Below, one piece after another: positions 1 to 6,101 of a stretch of 32,390 nucleotides of DNA. The stretch comes from Prevotella illustrans (GTDB lineage Bacteria > Bacteroidota > Bacteroidia > Bacteroidales > Bacteroidaceae), in NCBI RefSeq assembly GCF_017426725.1, contig NZ_JAERMS010000033.1, positions 1 to 32,390 on the forward strand, in the 5' to 3' direction. The position numbers were made by a program, and so were the translations under genes. The notes beneath the pieces are model-generated. The model did not search any database. It was not told the origin of the DNA and was given only the letters and a program-made list of their open reading frames with translations. Within the stretch, counting starts at the first letter, position 1. The number at the start of each line of letters is the position of its first letter.

Positions 1-5
1 GGCTT

Positions 6-34
6 ACAAGTGATGAAGCCGGAGACTTCATCAC
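6..34. repeat. Hairpin repeat at the 3' end of nadD, also at the far end of the window
   Basis: GTGATGAAG at 10-18 pairs with CTTCATCAC at 26-34 around a 7-nt loop. The hairpin overlaps the nadD stop codon (31-33), so on the minus strand it lies where a terminator would be, but no T-run follows. The 20 bases at 6-25 recur exactly, inverted, at 32371-32390. That makes a dispersed repeat more likely than a simple terminator. Confidence 0.6.
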
Positions 35-630
35 CGGTGCGTCTCTCCCGCTCCCGCTGTTTCTTGATAATTTTTTACTACTAACGCTTCGATATTAGCG
101 GGCACCATGTCATGGATGGAGCGGCCGTCGCGGACGTTTTGGCGTATCTGCGTGCTGCTGATATCCATGAGCGGCGTGTCGGCAAGGGTGACGTTGGGGG
201 GGAGATTGTTGGCTGTGACGGGGTATCCGCCGCGCGGATAGACGACGACAGGATAGTGGGCGAGTATCTCCCGGTAGCCGAACCAGCGGTCGAAGGCGGC
301 CCAGTTGTCGCCACCCACGAGCAGGAAGAAGCGGTGTTGAGGATAGGCGTGGGTCAAGGCTTGGAGCGTATGGAGCATGTAGGACGGTCGGGGCAGGTGA
401 AACTCAATGTCGCTGACGGTCAGCCGTGGCTCGTCCTGTAGCGCCAGTCTCGCCATTTCGAGCCGCTTGGCGTCGTCCAGCAGGAAGGCGTCGCGCTTCA
501 ATGGGTTCAGGGGCGACACTACGAACCACACCTCGTCGAGTCCAGTTGCCGTAAGCAGTTGTCGGGCCAAGGCGATGTGACCGATGTGGATGGGGTTGAA
601 CGAACCGCCGAAGATTCCGATTTTGCTCAT
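31..630 (-). CDS. nadD: Nicotinate-nucleotide adenylyltransferase
   Basis: This 199-residue protein matches NadD, which adenylylates nicotinate mononucleotide to deamido-NAD in cytoplasmic NAD synthesis. The N-terminus carries the nucleotidyltransferase motif GSFNPIHIGH (about residues 9-18), and the C-terminal part carries the ISSTQIR signature (about 158-164). Length is normal for the family. The ATG at 628-630 directly abuts the gmk stop codon at 631-633, so the gene is almost certainly co-transcribed and translationally coupled with gmk. The order yicC, gmk, nadD is common in Bacteroidetes. The stop codon lies inside a hairpin that may end the transcript. Confidence 0.95.
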   Translation of the reverse strand: MSKIGIFGGSFNPIHIGHIALARQLLTATGLDEVWFVVSPLNPLKRDAFLLDDAKRLEMARLALQDEPRLTVSDIEFHLPRPSYMLHTLQALTHAYPQHRFFLLVGGDNWAAFDRWFGYREILAHYPVVVYPRGGYPVTANNLPPNVTLADTPLMDISSTQIRQNVRDGRSIHDMVPANIEALVVKNYQETAGAGETHR

Positions 631-1284
631 CTAAGTAGTTTCTTTGCCCAGAAAGCGCACGATGATTTCGTAGGTTTCCCGCTCGGCCTTGGTCAGGTCG
701 TCGTTGATGACGACACGATCGAACCGCTCGGCAAACGTCAATTCGTAGTCGGCTTTGGCCAACCGCTGCTCGATGACCTCGGGCGCGTCGGTGGCACGGC
801 CCACGAGACGGCGGCGCAGCTCCTCCACCGACGGCGGTTGGATGAAGATACTCAGTGCCCGTTCGCCGTAAAACTTCTTGATATTGAGGCCGCCTTTCAC
901 GTCTACGTCGAAGAGAACGTTCTCTCCCCGTGCCGTTTGGCTGTCTACCTGGCTCTTCAGCGTGCCGTAGAAGCGGTCTTCATATACCTCCTCGTATTCG
1001 AGAAACTCGTCATTCCGAATCTTCTCCCTGAAGGCCTCTGGCGTCAGGAAGAAGTAATCCACGCCGTCGCGTTCGGTACCCCGAGGCGCTCTCGACGTGC
1101 AACTGACGGAGAACGCCAGGTTCAGCTCCGGGTGATTGGCCATGAGCCACCGCACAATCGTGCTTTTGCCCGAGCCCGAAGGGGCGGAAAAGATGAGTAG
1201 CCTGCCCCGGCCCTCGCAAAGGGAGGGTGCGTTATCTTGAGAAAGGCTGGCTGTAGTGTCTTTCGTTTGATAATCTTTTGTCAT
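631..1284 (-). CDS. gmk: Guanylate kinase with an element-derived N-terminus
   Basis: Guanylate kinase phosphorylates GMP to GDP with ATP in the cytoplasm. The P-loop SAPSGSGKST, the SCTSRAPR and GVDYFF segments and DVDVKGG are all present and in order. The frame stays open upstream to 1557, so the start is uncertain; ATGs at 1284 and 1311 both precede the conserved core. The core normally begins close to its Met, but here about 30 extra residues precede it. The last ten of these (APSLCEGRGR) are encoded by the inverted repeat at 1201-1229. Insertion of the DUF559 element apparently replaced the native start, so Gmk is now translated from within the element, or possibly as a DUF559-Gmk fusion. 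The kinase call is secure; the start is not. Confidence 0.9.
   Translation of the reverse strand: MTKDYQTKDTTASLSQDNAPSLCEGRGRLLIFSAPSGSGKSTIVRWLMANHPELNLAFSVSCTSRAPRGTERDGVDYFFLTPEAFREKIRNDEFLEYEEVYEDRFYGTLKSQVDSQTARGENVLFDVDVKGGLNIKKFYGERALSIFIQPPSVEELRRRLVGRATDAPEVIEQRLAKADYELTFAERFDRVVINDDLTKAERETYEIIVRFLGKETT
1201..1229 (-). repeat. Left terminal inverted repeat of the DUF559 element, read as Gmk codons
   Basis: On the minus strand it reads CACCCTCCC TTTGCGAGGG CCGGGGCAGG (29 bases, here in three blocks). In the gmk frame this translates to APSLCEGRG and its neighbours, just ahead of LLIFSAPSG. It pairs with the right copy at 1736-1938. Confidence 0.75.
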
Positions 1285-1658
1285 ACAAGTTTCCAATATT
1301 GATTTTGTCATATTCAGGACGTTGCCGGTTTGTGTGAGAGCTTCCTCGTTCGAAAAGCGAATGACGGTAAATCCTTTTGTTTCAAGCCAAGCTGTTCTTT
1401 GACAGTCTTTTTCACATGCGCGCTTGTCGTATGGTAGCCTCCATCTACTTCTATAATGAGTTGCGCGGCGAGGCATACGAAGTCGGGAATATAGTCGAAT
1501 ACGGGCTGTTGGCGTCTGAAATATACTCCAAGCTGATTGTGAGAAAGATGTTGCCATAGCTTTCGTTCCGCTTCTGTCGGATGGTTGCGCATGTACTTAG
1601 CTTTTTCCGATAATAATTGATAAGTCGTACTCTCCGTCGTTTCGTATCCGTATTTCAT
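1285..1658 (-). pseudogene. DUF559 (Vsr/PD-(D/E)XK-like) nuclease-domain protein, frameshifted
   Basis: The first frame, starting at ATG 1658, encodes a typical DUF559 N-terminus: NHPTEAERKLWQHL, then FDYIPDFVC and LIIEVDGGYH. These are the acidic positions of a Vsr-like endonuclease fold. Homology then moves to the next frame, which supplies the expected C-terminal part QRTAWLETKGFTVIRFSNEE. The break is at a run of five T's on the plus strand (1408-1412). One extra base there would restore HVKKDCQRTAW without a gap. The gene could therefore be inactivated by a 1-nt homopolymer loss, could carry a sequencing error, or could use -1 slippage at G-AAA-AAG. The restored frame has no stop and runs on into gmk. 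The enzymatic role of the family is not well established. Confidence 0.75.
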
Positions 1659-1676
1659 AAAACGTTTATAGTAGAA

Positions 1677-1731
1677 AACTAACTATGGATAGAATTGCTT
1701 ATCGGATTAATTCTATGGATAGTCGTTAGTT
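1677..1731. repeat. Imperfect inverted repeat with internal 10-bp direct repeat
   Basis: AACTAAC (1677-1683) pairs with GTTAGTT (1725-1731), and ATAGAATT (1689-1696) with AATTCTAT (1709-1716). CTATGGATAG occurs twice in direct orientation, at 1683-1692 and 1713-1722. The structure lies just upstream of the DUF559 start at 1658 and inside the element's right end. It may be a promoter/operator, a cruciform used in transposition, or a terminator for yicC. Confidence 0.6.
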
Positions 1732-1735
1732 GGTT

Positions 1736-1938
1736 CACCCTCCCTTTGGGCTACTCTTTATACACATCTCGATTAACTTAAAATTTGTGATAAGAACTCT
1801 GTTGTTTGATGTTGAAATCATTGACTTTTAGAGATTATCTTACTTAAATTCTGTTTATAGCATACGCTATTTTTTAAAGAGCTTTTTGTTAAACAGAGAT
1901 GTGTATAAAGAGTAGCCCTTTGGGAGGGCCGGGGTAGG
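1736..1938 (+). repeat. Right terminal inverted repeat of the DUF559 element, interrupted by the MITE
   Basis: The first part is 1736-1750 and the second 1925-1938. Removing the MITE and one copy of its 9-bp duplication restores a continuous 29-bp repeat that matches the inverse of 1201-1229 with two differences. Confidence 0.75.
1742..1924. mobile_element. 165-bp MITE (1751-1915) with Tn5-like ends and 9-bp target duplication
   Basis: CTACTCTTTATACACATCTC at 1751-1770 is perfectly inverted at 1896-1915. The match continues weakly inwards (GATTAAC against GTTTAAC). Both sides are flanked by the identical 9-mer CCCTTTGGG (1742-1750 and 1916-1924), a textbook target-site duplication. The ends resemble the Tn5/IS50 mosaic end CTGTCTCTTATACACATCT, and 9-bp duplications are the rule for that IS4-family branch. 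The interior is AT-rich with no plausible gene, so the element must be mobilised in trans. It sits in the right inverted repeat of the DUF559 element and is therefore the younger insertion. Confidence 0.85.
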
Positions 1939-1947
1939 TTGCCAGGG

Positions 1948-2826
1948 CTACAGCGCGTTGAGCACTTGCTCCTTAATCTGTTCCAGCTCGTCCTTCATCT
2001 TCACCACGATATTCTGCATTTCGGCTTGATTACTCTTGCTGCCGGTGGTGTTGATTTCGCGTCCCATCTCCTGAGCGATGAATCCCAGCTTCTTGCCGAC
2101 GCCGTGTCCTTCCTCGTTCATGGTCTCACGGAAGTATTTCAGGTGGTTGGCCAGCCGCTGTTTCTCCTCACTGATGTCGAGTTTCTCTATATAATAGATG
2201 AGCTCTTGCTCCAACCGGTTCTTGTCGTAGTCCGCTTCCGGAATCGATTCCAAGCCCTTGATGATATTCTGCCGTATCTTTTCCACACGGCTCTTCTCGT
2301 ACGGTTCGATGCGGGCGAGCAGGTTGGCGATGTTGTCTATCTTTTCCGTGAATTTCCTTTGCAGCGCTTCGCCCTCCTGTTTGCGAAAAGCCGTCAGGTG
2401 GCCGAGCGCGTCTTGGATGGCCGTAGTGGCCGCCTGCCACTCTTCTTCGGTCAGTTCTTCGGTTTCGTTTTTAATGGTGATATCGGGCATTCGTAGCAAA
2501 GTGTAGAACCAGTCGGTAGGTTCCGGAATGCCGGTGGCCGCTGAGATGTCCTTAATCTGGCGGTAATACTTCTCTACAACCATAGCGTTGATGGGGGCAA
2601 CGTCGTCCGCTGCGTCTTTCTCTATCCAGATAGAAAAGTCTATTTTGCCCCTTTCCATCGTCTTGGCGATCAGTTGGCGTATCTCCATCTCCTTCTCTCT
2701 ATAGGAAGGCGCGATACGTGTAGAAAGGTCTAAAGATTTGCTGTTTAAAGATTTAATCTCAACGTTGATTTTCTTCTCCTTAAAGGTTATGACAGATTTT
2801 CCATAACCAGTCATCGATTGTATCAT
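1948..2826 (-). CDS. yicC: YicC family endoribonuclease-like protein
   Basis: The protein (292 residues) begins MIQSMTGYGKS, the invariant YicC N-terminus. It ends with the conserved block GKKLGFIAQEMGREINTTGSKS followed by a helical tail. YicC proteins are cytoplasmic and have been described as RNA-degrading enzymes in stationary phase. I chose ATG 2826 over the longer start at 2853 because family homology begins at MIQSMTGYG and because the promoter-like TActTTTG (minus strand, 2858 to 2851) lies just upstream. The gene leads the transcription unit that once ran straight into gmk. The DUF559 element and MITE now separate them. Confidence 0.9.
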   Translation of the reverse strand: MIQSMTGYGKSVITFKEKKINVEIKSLNSKSLDLSTRIAPSYREKEMEIRQLIAKTMERGKIDFSIWIEKDAADDVAPINAMVVEKYYRQIKDISAATGIPEPTDWFYTLLRMPDITIKNETEELTEEEWQAATTAIQDALGHLTAFRKQEGEALQRKFTEKIDNIANLLARIEPYEKSRVEKIRQNIIKGLESIPEADYDKNRLEQELIYYIEKLDISEEKQRLANHLKYFRETMNEEGHGVGKKLGFIAQEMGREINTTGSKSNQAEMQNIVVKMKDELEQIKEQVLNAL

Positions 2827-2850
2827 ACTCAGCTTGACGTTAAATTTCTG

Positions 2851-2858
2851 CAAAAGTA
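2851..2858 (-). promoter_or_regulatory. Predicted -7 box for yicC (TACTTTTG)
   Basis: On the minus strand this reads TACTTTTG, matching the Bacteroidetes -7 consensus TAnnTTTG. A start point a few bases downstream gives a leader of under 20 nt before the ATG at 2826. No clear TTTG -33 box is visible. Confidence 0.5.
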
Positions 2859-2880
2859 AGAAAAAATGCGAGAAAAGGCG

Positions 2881-2888
2881 TACATTTG
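2881..2888 (+). promoter_or_regulatory. Predicted -7 box for tsaB (TACATTTG)
   Basis: TACATTTG matches TAnnTTTG and lies 26 bp before the tsaB ATG at 2915. Only 22 bp separate it from the oppositely oriented yicC box, so the two divergent promoters overlap and their RNA polymerases would probably exclude each other. Confidence 0.55.
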
Positions 2889-2914
2889 CACGTTATTTAG
2901 AAGATTTAATAGTT

Positions 2915-3622
2915 ATGTCGTGTATATTGAACATAGAGACCAGCACCGATATCTGTTCAGTAGCAGTGAGTAATGACGCAGCGTGTATTTTCAATGAAGA
3001 GGACCACAGCGGTCCCAATCATGCGGTCAAGTTGGGCCGGTTTGTCGACGAGGCGCTGTCTTTCATCGACAATCACGCCATCCCGTTGGACGCTGTGGCG
3101 GTAAGTTGTGGCCCCGGGTCGTACACGGGATTGCGTATCGGCGCCAGTATGGCAAAGGGAATCTGCTATGGACGTGACGTCAAGTTGATTGCCGTTCCCA
3201 CGTTGGAGCTGATGACGGTGCCCGTTCTGCTGCAGGAGAAAGTGACTGAAGAGAACGCCCTGCTGTGTCCGATGCTCGACGCACGCCGAATGGAAGTCTA
3301 CGCGCAGCTCTTTGACCGTTCGCTCAAGGAGGTTCGGCCCATTCTTGCCGATGTGGTAGACGCCGAAACTTATAAAAAATACTTGGATAAAGCACCGGTA
3401 TATTTCATGGGAAACGGCGCGGCCAAGTGTATGGACATCATCAATCATCCCAATGCTCATTTAATAGAAGGCGTTCAACCGTTGGCCAAATACATGTTTC
3501 CGTTGGCCGAACGCCGAATCGCCCGGCAGAAGTTTGAGGACATAGCCTATTTTGTTCCCTTCTATCTGAAGGATTTTGTGGCTAAGAAATCAAAGGACAT
3601 GCTGGCTTCCCTCCACCTGTAA
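2915..3622 (+). CDS. tsaB: tRNA threonylcarbamoyladenosine biosynthesis protein TsaB
   Basis: TsaB is the scaffold partner of TsaD in making t6A37 on ANN-decoding tRNAs. The N-terminus ILNIETSTDICSVAV and the block GPGSYTGLRIGASMAKG are the TsaB/TsaD ASKHA-fold signatures. The 235-residue length is typical. The start at 2915 (MSCILNIETS) is preferred to an upstream in-frame ATG at 2834, because the latter would overlap the yicC start and place both divergent promoter boxes inside the gene. It is the first gene of a plus-strand run (tsaB, DUF4290, murA, rimM, dxr, rseP) with short gaps, consistent with one operon. Confidence 0.93.
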   Translation: MSCILNIETSTDICSVAVSNDAACIFNEEDHSGPNHAVKLGRFVDEALSFIDNHAIPLDAVAVSCGPGSYTGLRIGASMAKGICYGRDVKLIAVPTLELMTVPVLLQEKVTEENALLCPMLDARRMEVYAQLFDRSLKEVRPILADVVDAETYKKYLDKAPVYFMGNGAAKCMDIINHPNAHLIEGVQPLAKYMFPLAERRIARQKFEDIAYFVPFYLKDFVAKKSKDMLASLHL

Positions 3623-3638
3623 AGAATATAGAACGCTC

Positions 3639-4238
3639 ATGAATATAGAAGGATTAGATTATAACACCCAGCGTGAAAGGCTGATTTTGCCCGAATACGG
3701 CCGTGAAATTCAACGTATGGTAGACTATGCCGTAGCCCTGCCTACGAAGGAAGAACGCCAAAGTTGCGCGGAGACGATCGTGGCTATCATGGATCGTATG
3801 TTTCCACAGGATGGCGATGCCGCCGCTCGTCGGCAGAAACTGTGGGACCATCTGGCACTGATGAGCGGTTTCAAACTCGATATCGACTATCCCGTCGATG
3901 TGTCGCAGGCAGCCAAAATAGCCGCCAGACCGGAGCCGATGCCCTATCCCATGAGTCGCATTCCCGTGCGTCATTACGGTAATATGATGTTCGAAATTTT
4001 CGAACACTTGAAGACTATGGAGCCGGGAGAGGAACGGGATGAGTTAGCCAAGCTGACCGCCAACCAGATGAAGCGCAACTTGACCCATTGGAGTCATGGC
4101 TCGGCAGACGACGAAAAGGTCGTTTCCGACTTGGCGCGGTTTACCGACGGGAAGATACAGCTCGACCTCAATCGTTTCAAATTTGACAAAATAAACGACA
4201 AGGAGCCTGTCGTGAAGAATAACAAAAAGAAAAGATAA
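3639..4238 (+). CDS. DUF4290 family protein
   Basis: This 199-residue protein begins MNIEGLDYNTQRERLILPEYGREIQRMVDYA, which I recognise as the DUF4290 family, found mainly in Bacteroidetes and usually next to murA. No signal peptide or membrane segment is visible, and the C-terminus is strongly basic (NNKKKR), which could favour nucleic-acid or ribosome contact. Function is unknown. It lies 16 bp after tsaB and 6 bp before murA, so it is very likely co-transcribed with both. The start at 3639 fits family homology; an in-frame start at 3576 would overlap tsaB. Confidence 0.85.
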   Translation: MNIEGLDYNTQRERLILPEYGREIQRMVDYAVALPTKEERQSCAETIVAIMDRMFPQDGDAAARRQKLWDHLALMSGFKLDIDYPVDVSQAAKIAARPEPMPYPMSRIPVRHYGNMMFEIFEHLKTMEPGEERDELAKLTANQMKRNLTHWSHGSADDEKVVSDLARFTDGKIQLDLNRFKFDKINDKEPVVKNNKKKR

Positions 4239-4244
4239 TCCTCG

Positions 4245-5555
4245 ATGGAGTCATTTATCATTGAAGGGGGGCGTCGGCTGAAGGGCGATATTACTCCTCA
4301 AGGCGCCAAAAACGAGGCCTTGCAAGTGATTTGCGCTTCAATTCTGACTTCGGAAGAAGTGCGAATCGAGAATCTTCCAGACATCTTGGATGTCAACAAT
4401 CTCATTCTTTTACTCAAAGAAATAGGCGTGAAAGTCACCTGCCATGGGCATGGTGACTATTCTTTCGTGGCCGATTCGCTTGACCTGAACTATCTTGATA
4501 GCAAGGAGTTTGTGCAGAAATGCGCGTCGTTGCGGGGCAGTGTGCTGATGATAGGGCCGCTTTTAGGCCGTTTCGGTATAGCTACCGTGGCGCAACCCGG
4601 TGGTGATAAAATCGGACGGCGCCGCTTAGACACCCACTTTCTGGGCTTTAAGAACTTAGGCGCACGCTTTGAAAGAGACGAAGCGCGCAACGTCTACCGC
4701 ATTCAAGGTAAGTCGTTGCAGGGTTGTTACATGCTGCTCGACGAGGCATCGGTCACCGGCACGGCCAATATTATCATGGCCGCAGTGCTGACAAGCGGCA
4801 CGACCACCATTTACAACGCGGCCTGTGAGCCTTATATCCAGCAATTATGCCACCTGCTGAACGCCATGGGTGCCCGTATCAGTGGCATTGGCAGCAACCT
4901 GCTGACCATCATTGGCGTTGAAACACTGCACGGAGCGCGGCATACGGTGTTGCCCGATATGATTGAAGTAGGCTCCTTTATCGGCATGGCGGCGATGGTT
5001 GGCGATGGCGTTACCATCAAGAATGTTTCGGTGAAAGACTTAGGTATCATCCCCGAAGCCTTCCAACGGTTAGGCGTTCAGATTGAAATCATCGGTGACG
5101 ACTTGTTTATTCCGCAGCAACCCCATTATGTTGTCAATTCATTTATTGACGGCACCATCATGACTTTGGCCGACGCGCCTTGGCCGGGCTTAACTCCCGA
5201 CCTCCTTTCCGTGCTTCTTGTCGTGGCAACGCAGGCCCGTGGCACGGTACTTATTCATCAGAAAATGTTTGAAAGTCGCTTGTTCTTTGTCGACAAGCTC
5301 ATCGATATGGGCGCGCAGATTATTCTTTGCGACCCCCATCGGGCCGTGGTCGTAGGCCATGACCGCCTTATCAAGTTGCGTGCGGGCCGCATGACGAGTC
5401 CCGATATTCGTGCGGGTATCGCCTTGCTCATTGCTGCCATGAGTGGCGAGGGCACAAGCCGCATTGCCAACATTGCGCAGATAGACCGTGGTTATGAAAA
5501 TATAGAGGTGCGATTAAACCATTTGGGCGCCAAAATCACCCGTGTAAATGATTAA
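4245..5555 (+). CDS. murA: UDP-N-acetylglucosamine 1-carboxyvinyltransferase, Asp-type active site
   Basis: MurA transfers enolpyruvate from PEP to UDP-GlcNAc, the first committed step of peptidoglycan synthesis, in the cytoplasm. The 436-residue protein has the catalytic KNEAL block (Lys22) and the loop PGGDKIGRRRLDTH. In E. coli this loop holds Cys115, the residue alkylated by fosfomycin. Here the position is Asp121 (codon 4605-4607). The same Cys-to-Asp change explains intrinsic fosfomycin resistance in mycobacterial and chlamydial enzymes, so this enzyme should be insensitive. The 8-bp overlap with rimM indicates translational coupling. Confidence 0.95.
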   Translation: MESFIIEGGRRLKGDITPQGAKNEALQVICASILTSEEVRIENLPDILDVNNLILLLKEIGVKVTCHGHGDYSFVADSLDLNYLDSKEFVQKCASLRGSVLMIGPLLGRFGIATVAQPGGDKIGRRRLDTHFLGFKNLGARFERDEARNVYRIQGKSLQGCYMLLDEASVTGTANIIMAAVLTSGTTTIYNAACEPYIQQLCHLLNAMGARISGIGSNLLTIIGVETLHGARHTVLPDMIEVGSFIGMAAMVGDGVTIKNVSVKDLGIIPEAFQRLGVQIEIIGDDLFIPQQPHYVVNSFIDGTIMTLADAPWPGLTPDLLSVLLVVATQARGTVLIHQKMFESRLFFVDKLIDMGAQIILCDPHRAVVVGHDRLIKLRAGRMTSPDIRAGIALLIAAMSGEGTSRIANIAQIDRGYENIEVRLNHLGAKITRVND

Positions 5556-6069
5556 AAAAGAAGACGTATATAAGATAGGAAAGCTGGGCAAGCCCCATGG
5601 TGTCAAAGGAGAAGTGAGCATGATGTTCACCGATGACATCTTCGATCGGGTGGAAGCCGATTATCTTATCTTGCTGATTGATGGTATTCTTGTACCTTTT
5701 TTCATGGAGGAATACCGTTTTCGCAATGACGAACAGGTGTTGATGAAGTTTGTGGACATCGACACCGAGGCGAAGGCTCGCGAACTGACGGGCTGCGAAG
5801 TCTATTTTCCACGTGAGCAGGCCGACCGCCATGAGGGCGAGGCATCATGGGCCGAACTGATTGGTTATGCCTTGGTTGATGCCACACAGGACGTTGTTGT
5901 CGGCACAATCACGCACGTGGACGATACCACCATCAATATTTTATTCGAAGTAGAGACAGCCGATGGCCGCGAAGTCTTGATTCCTGCCTCCGACGAACTG
6001 ATAGAACAGGTCGACAAGGCAGGGCATCGGATTCATGTCCGTGTGCCCGACGGTATTCTCGAACTTTGA
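5548..6069 (+). CDS. rimM: Ribosome maturation factor RimM
   Basis: RimM helps 16S rRNA processing and assembly of the 30S head through ribosomal protein S19. The N-terminal domain starts YKIGKLGKPHGVKGEV (about residues 8-23), the hallmark of the family, and the C-terminal PRC-barrel includes the segment DGREVLIPASDELI. The length of 173 residues is normal. The ATG at 5548 lies inside the last codons of murA (AAATGAT), so translation is coupled. In many bacteria rimM sits with trmD and rplS; here it is between murA and dxr. Confidence 0.93.
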   Translation: MIKKEDVYKIGKLGKPHGVKGEVSMMFTDDIFDRVEADYLILLIDGILVPFFMEEYRFRNDEQVLMKFVDIDTEAKARELTGCEVYFPREQADRHEGEASWAELIGYALVDATQDVVVGTITHVDDTTINILFEVETADGREVLIPASDELIEQVDKAGHRIHVRVPDGILEL

Positions 6070-6101
6070 AACGAACGATTTATACATTGTTTTATTAACG
6101 T

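Larger units (their letters stand above)
1201..1938. mobile_element. Putative DUF559-carrying element with terminal inverted repeats, between yicC and gmk
   Basis: The segment is bounded by a 29-bp inverted repeat. The left copy is 1201-1229. The right copy is 1736-1750 continuing at 1925-1938, split by a later transposon insertion. Read on the same strand the arms match at 27 of 29 positions, and the outer ends are CCTGCCCCGGCCC and GGGCCGGGGTAGG. Between them lie one DUF559-type gene on the minus strand and a cruciform-like repeat. The element starts inside the gmk reading frame and ends 9 bp short of the yicC stop codon, so it fills the yicC-gmk junction. I see no clear target duplication. 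Mobility is inferred from structure; no transposase is present. Confidence 0.55.

Noticed and set aside
1751..1915. Adapter contamination from Tn5-based library preparation
   Set aside because: The ends differ from the Nextera mosaic end at several positions, are present as a perfect inverted pair around AT-rich DNA, and have a 9-bp target duplication, so this is natural sequence.
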